This document shows positions 1-6,675 of a stretch of 64,000 nt of DNA, one piece after another; the stretch's first letter is position 1, and the number at the start of each line of letters is the position of its first letter. The DNA is from Vibrio breoganii. Lineage in GTDB: Bacteria > Pseudomonadota > Gammaproteobacteria > Enterobacterales > Vibrionaceae. The stretch lies in NCBI RefSeq assembly GCF_001677275.1, contig NZ_CP016177.1, positions 1,612,001 through 1,676,000 of the forward strand, read 5' to 3'. The notes under the pieces are model-generated. The model was not told the DNA's origin. It searched no databases and was given only the letters and a program-made list of their open reading frames with translations. The position numbers and the translations under genes were made by a program.

Positions 1-845
1 ATCACTGGACCATTAATGGTGCCATGCAGATGGTAGTTGTAAGTAAATAGCGCAATCAAAGAGCCAAACAGCACCCCTAGCGGAAGAATAATCAACGTCA
101 TAGATGCTGACTTACCTTCTGTGCTTTTCGGCTGTACTTCTTCGACATCAGCAGACAAACGCGCTTTGGCTTCCGCCTCCGCCATTGGGCCCCAGTCTTT
201 TTTCAGCATCGCATACACAGGCACACTGAACAGTGTCAGTAAGGCATAAAGCTGGTAGGGAATCACTTGCAAGAAGGTGGTAAAGCCATCTACTTGCTGG
301 CCCATGTTGCTGTACGCATTCTCAATCAAGCCCTGTGAGTACACGCCCCAGCTAATGATAGGGATTAGCACGCACACGGGTGATGAGGTAGAGTCGATAA
401 TAAAGGCCAGCTTCTCACGGCTTAGTTTTAGCTTGCTAAAGATTGGCGAGAACATGGGTCCTAAGATAAGCGAGTTACCCGAATCGGTAAAGAACACACC
501 GATACCCGTTGCCCACGTCGCCACCTGCGCCTTTAAAGGCGATGAAATATAGCGTGTCGCCATAGTGGAGAACGCTGTCATCCCGCCGCTTTGCTCTACA
601 AGGTAGATAAAGCCAGAGATGATGGTAATAACAATAATGATTTGCGCATTAGTAGTTTGAGCGAGTTGGGCAAACGGACCGTCCGTCAAAAACATCAATG
701 CGGTGTCTACAGGGTTACCCTGAGTGATGATCAACATACCACTTATCACGGCAACGCCGAGGGCCAAAACAACATGGCGCGTGGTGAACGCCAAAATCAA
801 TGCCAATATAGCGGGAACGATGGATAGCAATCCATAATCAGCCAT
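1..845 (-). CDS. NhaC-family Na+/H+ antiporter, 3' part outside window
   Basis: Reads leftward from an ATG at 845 (protein begins MADYGLLSIVPAILAL) and stays open to the window edge, so the C-terminus is missing. It is a multi-pass inner-membrane protein. The stretch with FFTDSGNSLILGP and DSTSSPVCVLIP is typical of NhaC-type antiporters. A GGAG ribosome site lies about 10 bases before the ATG. A lysine riboswitch sits in the leader (961-1131). NhaC homologues under L-box control have been proposed to move lysine or cope with its effects rather than act purely in pH homeostasis, so the substrate here may be lysine-linked. The family call is firm; the substrate is inferred from the riboswitch. 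Confidence 0.85.
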   Translation of the reverse strand, partial: MADYGLLSIVPAILALILAFTTRHVVLALGVAVISGMLIITQGNPVDTALMFLTDGPFAQLAQTTNAQIIIVITIISGFIYLVEQSGGMTAFSTMATRYISSPLKAQVATWATGIGVFFTDSGNSLILGPMFSPIFSKLKLSREKLAFIIDSTSSPVCVLIPIISWGVYSQGLIENAYSNMGQQVDGFTTFLQVIPYQLYALLTLFSVPVYAMLKKDWGPMAEAEAKARLSADVEEVQPKSTEGKSASMTLIILPLGVLFGSLIALFTYNYHLHGTINGPV

Positions 846-960
846 TCGTAAAATACTCCAAAAATGAAAAAAGAATCGTATTAGAGGAAGGCTGTATTAG
901 TGAGCACTGATAGACAATAGACTGGCGTTAAAGCAATAGAAAAGATGCAAGCGCATGACT

Positions 961-1131
961 GTTGTAGCTCCCCATCCCGACAGAGTCGAAGATGACAGTG
1001 TTATTCTTATTTAGAACAACCCCAGCAATGCGAGTGACCATCTACACTGCTTCGGCATCGACTCCTTTCGTTAAGCTTCAATGGGGCGTCAACCTCCACT
1101 CAACTACTCTTAGGCGATGCGCCTCTACGTA
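961..1131 (-). promoter_or_regulatory. lysine riboswitch (L box) of the NhaC-type gene
   Basis: Read on the minus strand, the leader contains the ordered L-box signatures: AGAGGCGC (plus 1119-1126), then GGAGG, GACGCCCC, AAGGAGTC, GATGCCGAAGC, TGCTGGGGTTGTTCT and finally GGGGAGCTAC closing on GTAG next to the start. The order and wording match the E. coli lysC aptamer as remembered. A separate hairpin (CGAAGAA/TTCTTCG, 1136-1154) lies just upstream in the transcript. Between aptamer and ATG (846-960) there is only a weak ATGC/GCAT hairpin followed by CTTTT, so the expression platform is unclear. The rest of the 846-1405 gap, beyond about 1160, is AT-rich promoter-type DNA. Confidence 0.85.
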
Positions 1132-1324
1132 TCATCGAAGAACAATATTCTTCGAGACCGCAGAATGAAAACATATTTTATACGGCACGGCAACAAATAT
1201 TTTAAACTAAAAAACGTGCGATGGATCACATAATTATTCCGCGATCGCATATGGATTAAACGATATAAGAAAACGGTTGCTTTAACAGATAAAGATAGGA
1301 AATTTTTAGCAAGGCGAACTACAA

Positions 1325-1353
1325 ATACAAAAATAGCACCCTAATGAGTGCTA
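1325..1353 (-). terminator. terminator after the VF530-like gene
   Basis: Stem TAGCAC (1334-1339) pairs with GTGCTA (1348-1353). On the minus strand it is followed by TTTTTG. It lies about 50 bases past the stop of the gene at 1406. Confidence 0.65.
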
Positions 1354-1405
1354 CTTTGTGGTTACTCTCAGACATCTCTATTGAGTGCTTGTAGCACTAC
1401 ATCGC

Positions 1406-1816
1406 TTATCTGCGAGAGCGATTTCTGCGCTCTTGTGCTTTTTTCTCTTTGAACGCTGATGCCGCTTTAGCTTGTGATGCCAAGATAGAATCGACAGTCA
1501 GTTCCATTGGCTCTCTAGGCTCAATACCGTTTGCGAAGGTACGCATTCTTGGCGGCATTTCTTTCTCTTCTTCCGTTGGACGCGGCATGCGCTTGAAGCG
1601 AGACAGGTAAAACGCCTCTAGCTTCTCTCTTGCCCATTCACTTTTGCGAAGATACTTAACGCTACTGGCGACAGAGGGGTTGGTATGAAAGCAGTTAAAG
1701 CGCATCGCAGTATCAAGAATGTTCCAACCGTAATGGTCAACCAACTCTTGAACCATGTCTTCCAGTTTAAGACCGTGTAGTGGATTGTTTTGTAGTTCTT
1801 CTCTGTTAATGCTCAT
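1406..1816 (-). CDS. VF530-like (DUF2132) DNA-binding protein
   Basis: A 136-residue soluble protein. The first ~75 residues carry the VF530/DUF2132 pattern: NNPLHGLKLEDMVQELVDHYGW, then FNCFHTNPSVASSVKYLRKSEWAREKLEAFYL. VF530 of Vibrio fischeri is a small alpha-helical protein with suggested DNA-binding ability. Here the core is followed by a ~60-residue basic tail ending in ERRNRSRR, longer than the compact family members. The gene stands alone with its own terminator. No target or process can be read from the sequence. Confidence 0.8.
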   Translation of the reverse strand: MSINREELQNNPLHGLKLEDMVQELVDHYGWNILDTAMRFNCFHTNPSVASSVKYLRKSEWAREKLEAFYLSRFKRMPRPTEEEKEMPPRMRTFANGIEPREPMELTVDSILASQAKAASAFKEKKAQERRNRSRR

Positions 1817-1913
1817 GTGCTGCTTACTCTGTTTGGTTTGGCTGGATTATAGCAATGAGTGAGGGTTGTTGTTAGGGAAATATGTGGGGTTGTTCACAGG
1901 AGAATGAGTGCGC

Positions 1914-2047
1914 TCTAAGATCCCACTGGGCTGGCAATCCAGATAAGCTATCGCTTTCTGGGATGACGAGATTCGGGATTGTGCGTTTAAAACACACACC
2001 CTCACAGCGTCATTCCGGAAACCCGTTAGGGTTATCCGGAATCTTAG
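1914..2047. repeat. two inverted hairpin repeats of the GTCAT/ATCTTA family
   Basis: A reverse-oriented element (1914-1967) and a forward element (2008-2047) form an inverted pair between the rhodanese gene and the VF530-like gene. The reverse copy has a stem of the CCCAG/CTGGG type and carries one extra 16-base unit (GGATTGCCAGCCCAGTGG region, 1923-1938) next to its ATCTTA end. The forward copy has a CCGG stem with an inner AACCC/GGGTT. A short low-complexity run built from CTTGTGG and CTTGTAG follows at 2078-2101. Confidence 0.8.
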
Positions 2048-2104
2048 GTTCCTCATAAGATGGCACGAGGAAAAACTTGTGGCTTGTAGCTTGTGGCTTA
2101 AAAC

Positions 2105-3415
2105 TCACAACAAACTAATGCCGTTATCCGCCACCACCCCTTTAAACGAGTCATTCAAGTACTTCACATTGGTGTAGCCTTTTTTACTCAGCAACGTATA
2201 CCCCAATGCCGCTCTTGCGCCTGCTTCACAGTGCAGTATCACTAGGCCATCTTTTGGTACTTTGGCGAGTTGTTCATCAAGCTCGGATAATGGGATATTA
2301 ATCGAACCTTTAATGTGACCACTTGCGACCTCATCAGGATTACGCACATCTATGATGGTGGCATTGCCTTTTTTGGCTGCGGTAACGAATACCGACTCTT
2401 CCACGGCTCCTGGTAGCATTTTTTTCTCGTAGGCAAGCTCTGTAGGCAAGCCTTCAGTTTGAAGTGGGCGCTTGGCTAGGGTCCATTCTTGCATGCCACC
2501 TTGTAAGATCACGGCATTTTTATACTTCCAGAACGTTAAGATCTCGAAGGATTCTATGGCCTCATCGCTGTCATCGTTATCCGCTACAATAATCACGGGT
2601 GCTTTCTTATCGCGAAGGCCAAGTACGGTGCGTTTTGCCACTTCGAACTTGTCAGCGTTCCACTTATCATGCTGCTCGACAAGTTGGCTTGCAGGCATAT
2701 GCACAGCGCCTTTAACGCTTGAGGTTGGGTTTTCGCGCACATCTAGGATGACATGGTGGATATCTAGGTTTTTCTCCATCCATTCTGGGTTTACGTGTGC
2801 AGGGTACACATCCGCTTTCCACGCAGGGAAACCTTCAACATACGCTTTGACATTGGTGTGCCCCGCTGCTACGGCAATCTTCAGCGCTGCAGGACTTAGC
2901 GGACAAGTCACACCGCCACAGTAAAACACCAACAACATCTCTTTATCACTAGGTAGCCAATCTAAATTATCTTTTAGTTGGTTGGATGGCGTCGCCTTCG
3001 CGGTAGGCAAGTGGCCCGCGTTATACACGGATAACGGACGCGCATCACCGATAAATACTGGCTTACCCTCATCCATTAGATCAGCCAAGGTATCGGTATC
3101 AATCACTTGTTCAGGTGGCAGTTTCACCAGCACTCTTTTAATTTGAGTCGCAACGTTGTCGTCATCAACTATCGCTTTAAACTTGGTGTTCACCGTAAGG
3201 TCTTTAAATGAATCAGCCTCTAACAATGTAGTCTCGTCGGTGTATTTTAATACCTTCACCTCTTTGGTTTTAGGGTTTAGATACTGGATCACCTTTGATG
3301 AGTGAATAATGGATTGGATCTTGCCCGTTACTTCGGCCGCGCTAGTTGCTATGGATACAGTCAGCAAAGGCACAGCCAATAGCAGCGAGGCAACCATTCG
3401 ATTTGTAGTTAACAT
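2105..3415 (-). CDS. exported triple-rhodanese-domain protein
   Basis: About 436 residues with a signal peptide ending near ATSAA. An N-terminal ~75-residue domain is followed by three rhodanese modules. Module 1 has the candidate persulfide Cys in FYCGGVTC (around residue 165). Module 2 (VIIVADNDD) lacks the Cys and is probably inactive. Module 3 has HCEAGARA, a normal active loop. The ATG at 3415 is preferred because GAGGG lies 8-9 bases upstream. It is last in the operon with an octaheme cytochrome, a cytochrome b and a small exported protein, so a periplasmic sulfur-transfer role tied to respiration is likely. The exact sulfur donor or acceptor is unknown. Confidence 0.8.
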   Translation of the reverse strand: MLTTNRMVASLLLAVPLLTVSIATSAAEVTGKIQSIIHSSKVIQYLNPKTKEVKVLKYTDETTLLEADSFKDLTVNTKFKAIVDDDNVATQIKRVLVKLPPEQVIDTDTLADLMDEGKPVFIGDARPLSVYNAGHLPTAKATPSNQLKDNLDWLPSDKEMLLVFYCGGVTCPLSPAALKIAVAAGHTNVKAYVEGFPAWKADVYPAHVNPEWMEKNLDIHHVILDVRENPTSSVKGAVHMPASQLVEQHDKWNADKFEVAKRTVLGLRDKKAPVIIVADNDDSDEAIESFEILTFWKYKNAVILQGGMQEWTLAKRPLQTEGLPTELAYEKKMLPGAVEESVFVTAAKKGNATIIDVRNPDEVASGHIKGSINIPLSELDEQLAKVPKDGLVILHCEAGARAALGYTLLSKKGYTNVKYLNDSFKGVVADNGISLL

Positions 3416-3435
3416 AGTCAATTCCCTCTTTTGCG

Positions 3436-3762
3436 TTAATCACAGGCAGCAAGTTCACCGCTGTCTGCTGCATATTTCATGGCAAAGTCTGCTACATCTG
3501 GTGCAATCTCTTGGAACTTGGCGCTGCTTAAGAACTCACTAGCCTCTGGATGTTTGCTACTGTATTTCTTGATGAACCGCGCTGCGTCTTTTTTAAAGTA
3601 ACGCTTCCATTCCACCTTTAAGTGCTGGCTTGCAAAATCTTGACCGTTATAGCCAAACAGCGGCCGAAGGTATTCAAGATAGGCTTCCTGCCCCTTTGCT
3701 GCGTCCGCTTGCACGCCACAGGAGAGCAAGCCAATCATTAGACCTAATATGAGCTTTTTCAT
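3436..3762 (-). CDS. small exported protein of the octaheme cytochrome operon
   Basis: About 108 residues with a clear signal peptide (MKKLILGLMIGLLSCGVQA). The ATG at 3762 has AGAGG at the right distance; an ATG two codons earlier is also possible. The mature part has the layout of a small class-I cytochrome c (AAKGQEAYLEYLRPLFGYNGQDFA, then helices with W and F) but no CxxCH, so it cannot bind heme c in the usual way. One Cys remains near the C-terminus (AACD). Only 20 bases separate it from the rhodanese gene. It may be a heme-less partner or scaffold; function is unknown. Confidence 0.6.
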   Translation of the reverse strand: MKKLILGLMIGLLSCGVQADAAKGQEAYLEYLRPLFGYNGQDFASQHLKVEWKRYFKKDAARFIKKYSSKHPEASEFLSSAKFQEIAPDVADFAMKYAADSGELAACD

Positions 3763-3800
3763 TGTCATTACCTCTTATCACTTTATCTATTGTCTTTGGC

Positions 3801-4385
3801 TTATTCTTTCCCTGTGATCATGGCTTTTAGGTGGCTTGTTAATTTCTCACCTAGGGTGATCAGGTAAAGGTGCACAATAAGGAACGCCATCACGCTATAG
3901 GCACAAAATGTATGGACTATCGCGACTAGCTCAATGCTGTTTAAAATCCCTGCCGCTCTTAGCTCAGGATAAAAAAAGAAGATAATGCCCGTTAGGATCT
4001 GCAAAGGCACAAGGACAAAAAGCACCAACAAATACGCCACTCGTTGCAAGGGATTAAACTTATCTTTGGCCGACATATGATGTGGGTGCTTGTCTCCTTT
4101 AAATATTCCGAATAAATAAAAACGCACTACGCCTTCGATGCCTTTGTGCTCTGGCATAAACTGACGCCACTCTCCTGTGGTAAAAATCCAGGTAAAAATG
4201 AGCACCACGAGTGCACCCCAAATAAACCCAGTCCAATGATGATATTCAGACGCGTTGCCCCAACCAAAAACCGACACTAAGCCGTGCAACTCTAAGCCAG
4301 AGACGATGAGTGTGAGAACCAGCAACGCCTGTGCCCAATGCCAAAACCGCTCGAACCGTTTAAATATGACTAAGGAATTACTCAT
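3801..4385 (-). CDS. cytochrome b561-type membrane subunit
   Basis: A 194-residue integral membrane protein of the cytochrome b/b6 (Ni-hydrogenase/formate dehydrogenase gamma) type. Membrane-embedded histidines occur in RFWHWAQALL, YHHWTGFIWG, VAIVHTFCAY and FLIVHLYLI, fitting two b hemes. It starts two bases after the stop of the octaheme cytochrome gene, with GGAGAG before the ATG, so the two are probably translated together. The likely role is to pass electrons between the quinol pool and the periplasmic octaheme enzyme. Confidence 0.85.
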   Translation of the reverse strand: MSNSLVIFKRFERFWHWAQALLVLTLIVSGLELHGLVSVFGWGNASEYHHWTGFIWGALVVLIFTWIFTTGEWRQFMPEHKGIEGVVRFYLFGIFKGDKHPHHMSAKDKFNPLQRVAYLLVLFVLVPLQILTGIIFFFYPELRAAGILNSIELVAIVHTFCAYSVMAFLIVHLYLITLGEKLTSHLKAMITGKE

Positions 4386-4387
4386 AA

Positions 4388-6010
4388 TTACTCTCCGAAC
4401 TCTTTGTCAGCCTGCACTTTGCGCCGGCGTATGCTTATTAATCGAACCATTAGGTGCAAGCCCACTCCTGCCAAACCGCCCCAAATAGCGATAGCCCCAA
4501 ACCACTCAACGAATGTGCTTCTATCACGGCCAACTAGGTAGAAGTCATTTAACCCATTTAAACGGCTATCTCTGCTGTGACATTCTGAGCAGCGAACGGA
4601 TTGCTCTGCAGGTGCAACCATGTGTTTGATTGGCCAGTAGCCCAGCGTCTCGATAAAGCCATAATCACCACTGAAATCCACCTCGTTTAATTTAGCTCCG
4701 GCTACTAAGGCTTTGTCCCAATCAAATTCGGTCCAAAAAGCGCCTGAACCTTTACGGCCGTAGAGTTTAATGGGCAACATCTTATTGTTCTGGGTATCAA
4801 AAGGCTGTTTGCCTTGATGGATCTTAAATGGCCAGATACGCGCGTCGGGGTCATCGTAATTACCGGTTGGCGGGTTAATATCTATAGGAGCCATTGACGG
4901 GTCAAAGGTATCTTGGAAGGTCATTTGCTCTAGTTCACCTTTATACCAACGGTATTCAGGAACCACATTTTTGCCCCAGGTAAAGGTCCCTTTTTTGCTC
5001 ATATAAGCATGGTGTTCGACACCGTCAAATTCGGCATCAATCACATAGGGTTTTCCGTCTTTCAGGTCTCCTGCGGTTGACCAATCCCAAGACAATTTAG
5101 TGAGATAAGGCCCACGAGCCATTTCGGGAATATGGCATGAGGTGCAGGCAACTTTAGCGGTATGGTTATCAATTTCTCGGTTATCGTGAGGGGTGGCGCT
5201 ATGACAGCTTTCACACGAGACATTATTACCCATGCGATCTTCACGGCCCATGTTTAACTCATGGTCAATAAAGGCTTTGCGGTCATTGTAGCGACCAGAG
5301 ATTTTATGGTCGTTGGTGGTGTGGCAATCTTGGCAGGCGAAGTCCAGTTTTTCACTGCTCATATGAACATCTAGCCCAAAGCTTGGGTCAATTAACGAAA
5401 GATCTGTGTCACCGTGTTTTACGCCGTTACCGCCGCCTCCTAATGCATGGCACGCTAGGCAATTATCACGATCTGGCTTACCCACATTTTGTGCGACAAA
5501 GGCTAGGTCGACCGCTTTTTGTAGCTTTCCGCCGAGCATTTTATCTTCGTAGTAAGGGTGTCCAGATGAGGCGGCCGATTTCTTATAGGTTCCTGTGGTG
5601 TCATGACACACTAAGCAGTCCACATTCTCTGGCGCATCTAATTCAAAGTCGTCATTACGCCAGCCATAACCTGTGTGGCACTGAGTGCAGCTTTGGTTTC
5701 CACGTGCAGAGACACAGTAGTTATTGAAAGCGTTCTTTGCTTTGCCCACCATAATGCCATCCACTTTCTTCGCCCAGTTCCAGTGGAACGTTTCCTGCAT
5801 CTGCTTAGACGCTTCGGTATGGCACTCTAAGCAGGCTTCAGTGACATCTGGCGCATAGTCGAATTCTTGATGAAGGCTTTCAAAGGTTGAATGGTCGGCG
5901 GTGCTGGTCGTGGCTAAGTTTTCTTTAGGGGGGGCTTGCTGTGCTTCAGAGGAGGCACTGAAGGCAGGAAGAGAGAATACGATAAGAAGCAAAAACCATA
6001 ACTTGTTCAT
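4388..6010 (-). CDS. octaheme c-type cytochrome, tetrathionate reductase (OTR) family
   Basis: About 540 residues with a signal peptide, eight CxxCH motifs (residues 63, 111, 135, 187, 229, 269, 292 and 477 counting from an upstream TTG) and a C-terminal transmembrane anchor (about 503-530). Seven hemes cluster before residue 300 and one sits near 477, as in the octaheme tetrathionate reductase family. A non-heme Cys (YCVSARG, about 102) and lysines after heme 3 (TYKKSAA) are candidates for active-site or heme ligation. OTR enzymes reduce tetrathionate, nitrite or hydroxylamine in vitro. The ATG at 6010 was chosen over the TTG at 6019. A perfect FNR box lies 210 bases upstream. Confidence 0.85.
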   Translation of the reverse strand: MNKLWFLLLIVFSLPAFSASSEAQQAPPKENLATTSTADHSTFESLHQEFDYAPDVTEACLECHTEASKQMQETFHWNWAKKVDGIMVGKAKNAFNNYCVSARGNQSCTQCHTGYGWRNDDFELDAPENVDCLVCHDTTGTYKKSAASSGHPYYEDKMLGGKLQKAVDLAFVAQNVGKPDRDNCLACHALGGGGNGVKHGDTDLSLIDPSFGLDVHMSSEKLDFACQDCHTTNDHKISGRYNDRKAFIDHELNMGREDRMGNNVSCESCHSATPHDNREIDNHTAKVACTSCHIPEMARGPYLTKLSWDWSTAGDLKDGKPYVIDAEFDGVEHHAYMSKKGTFTWGKNVVPEYRWYKGELEQMTFQDTFDPSMAPIDINPPTGNYDDPDARIWPFKIHQGKQPFDTQNNKMLPIKLYGRKGSGAFWTEFDWDKALVAGAKLNEVDFSGDYGFIETLGYWPIKHMVAPAEQSVRCSECHSRDSRLNGLNDFYLVGRDRSTFVEWFGAIAIWGGLAGVGLHLMVRLISIRRRKVQADKEFGE

Positions 6011-6219
6011 AGGCCACAATACCTTTTGTGGGCCAGCTTCATGGGCAATTAATCTCTGTTTTGTTGCGTCATTCTTTATCTGCTTGAGAGATTAGATTGA
6101 GTATGAATAAGCCCGACTCACTTGCTACACCAAACACTAAATTAACTAATGCTAATGTAATAAATATACTACTGGATACTTATGTACGTACTCACATTGG
6201 TGGGTTTATGAACAGTTAG

Positions 6220-6233
6220 TTGATCTGCATCAA
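6220..6233. promoter_or_regulatory. FNR box of the octaheme cytochrome operon
   Basis: TTGATCTGCATCAA is a full match to the FNR consensus TTGAT-N4-ATCAA. It lies in the 250-base gap upstream of the leftward operon at 6010, the only intact gene it could serve. Confidence 0.75.
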
Positions 6234-6263
6234 CTAGGGTAATAATTACACAATACCGAGGTC

Positions 6264-6571
6264 TCAAATATCGTAATTAGCTTTGTTGCCAATATCAAAG
6301 TGCAATGGCATCTTCCATTTTGCTATTGCTAATACGGCAAAGATAAAACCGCTAAGACCGACTAATGGTGCAAGTATCGTTGGCTCTTTCATCCACAGTA
6401 CTAACACCGAAGAGATTAACAGCAGAGGCACTAGGTTTAACCCTTTAACCTTAAAGCAGTAGGACTCTTTTAAGGCGATTCCAGAAAAGGTAATGAACAT
6501 GAAGCCAATGTACAGCCATTCTTTGGTGGGCAGAAGAATAAACAGCGCCAAGCCTATCCAACTCGACCATG
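6264..6571 (-). pseudogene. truncated duplicate of the membrane-protein gene at 9905-10480
   Basis: These 308 bases match the last 308 bases of the gene at 9905-10480 without gaps. About 8 of ~101 residues differ, and the middle ~180 bases are almost identical. Both copies end at equivalent stop codons. Homology stops abruptly at the CTCGACCATG sequence (6571 and 10212), and upstream of it the truncated copy has no start in frame from the original gene. It encodes only the C-terminal transmembrane half and is presumably non-functional. It marks one edge of a segment carrying the alginate-lyase gene. Confidence 0.85.
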
Positions 6572-6586
6572 GAAAGCTTGACGGAA

Positions 6587-6615
6587 CCCCCAGCCTAACT
6601 GGGGGGGCTCTTTTT
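6587..6615 (+). terminator. rightward-pointing terminator without a matching gene
   Basis: Stem CCCCCAG/CTGGGGG (6587-6593 with 6599-6605), loop CCTAA, then GGCTCTTTTT. No plus-strand gene precedes it, so it may be left over from the sequence that arrived with the lyase gene. Confidence 0.55.
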
Positions 6616-6647
6616 ACAAAAAAAAAGCACCTCACAATGGAGGTGCT
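6616..6647 (-). terminator. terminator of the alginate lyase gene
   Basis: Stem AGCACCTC/GAGGTGCT (6626-6633 with 6640-6647). On the minus strand it is followed by a run of nine T. It lies about 30 bases beyond the lyase stop. Confidence 0.85.
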
Positions 6648-6675
6648 AAAATCTAAAAACCTGATACTTCTCTAA

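Noticed and set aside
1847..2056. 69-residue reading frame on the minus strand
   Set aside because: It runs through two hairpin repeats and has no ribosome site.
6592..6601. Integron attC site (GCCTAAC core)
   Set aside because: Only one core-like string within a terminator stem, no partner core and no integrase.
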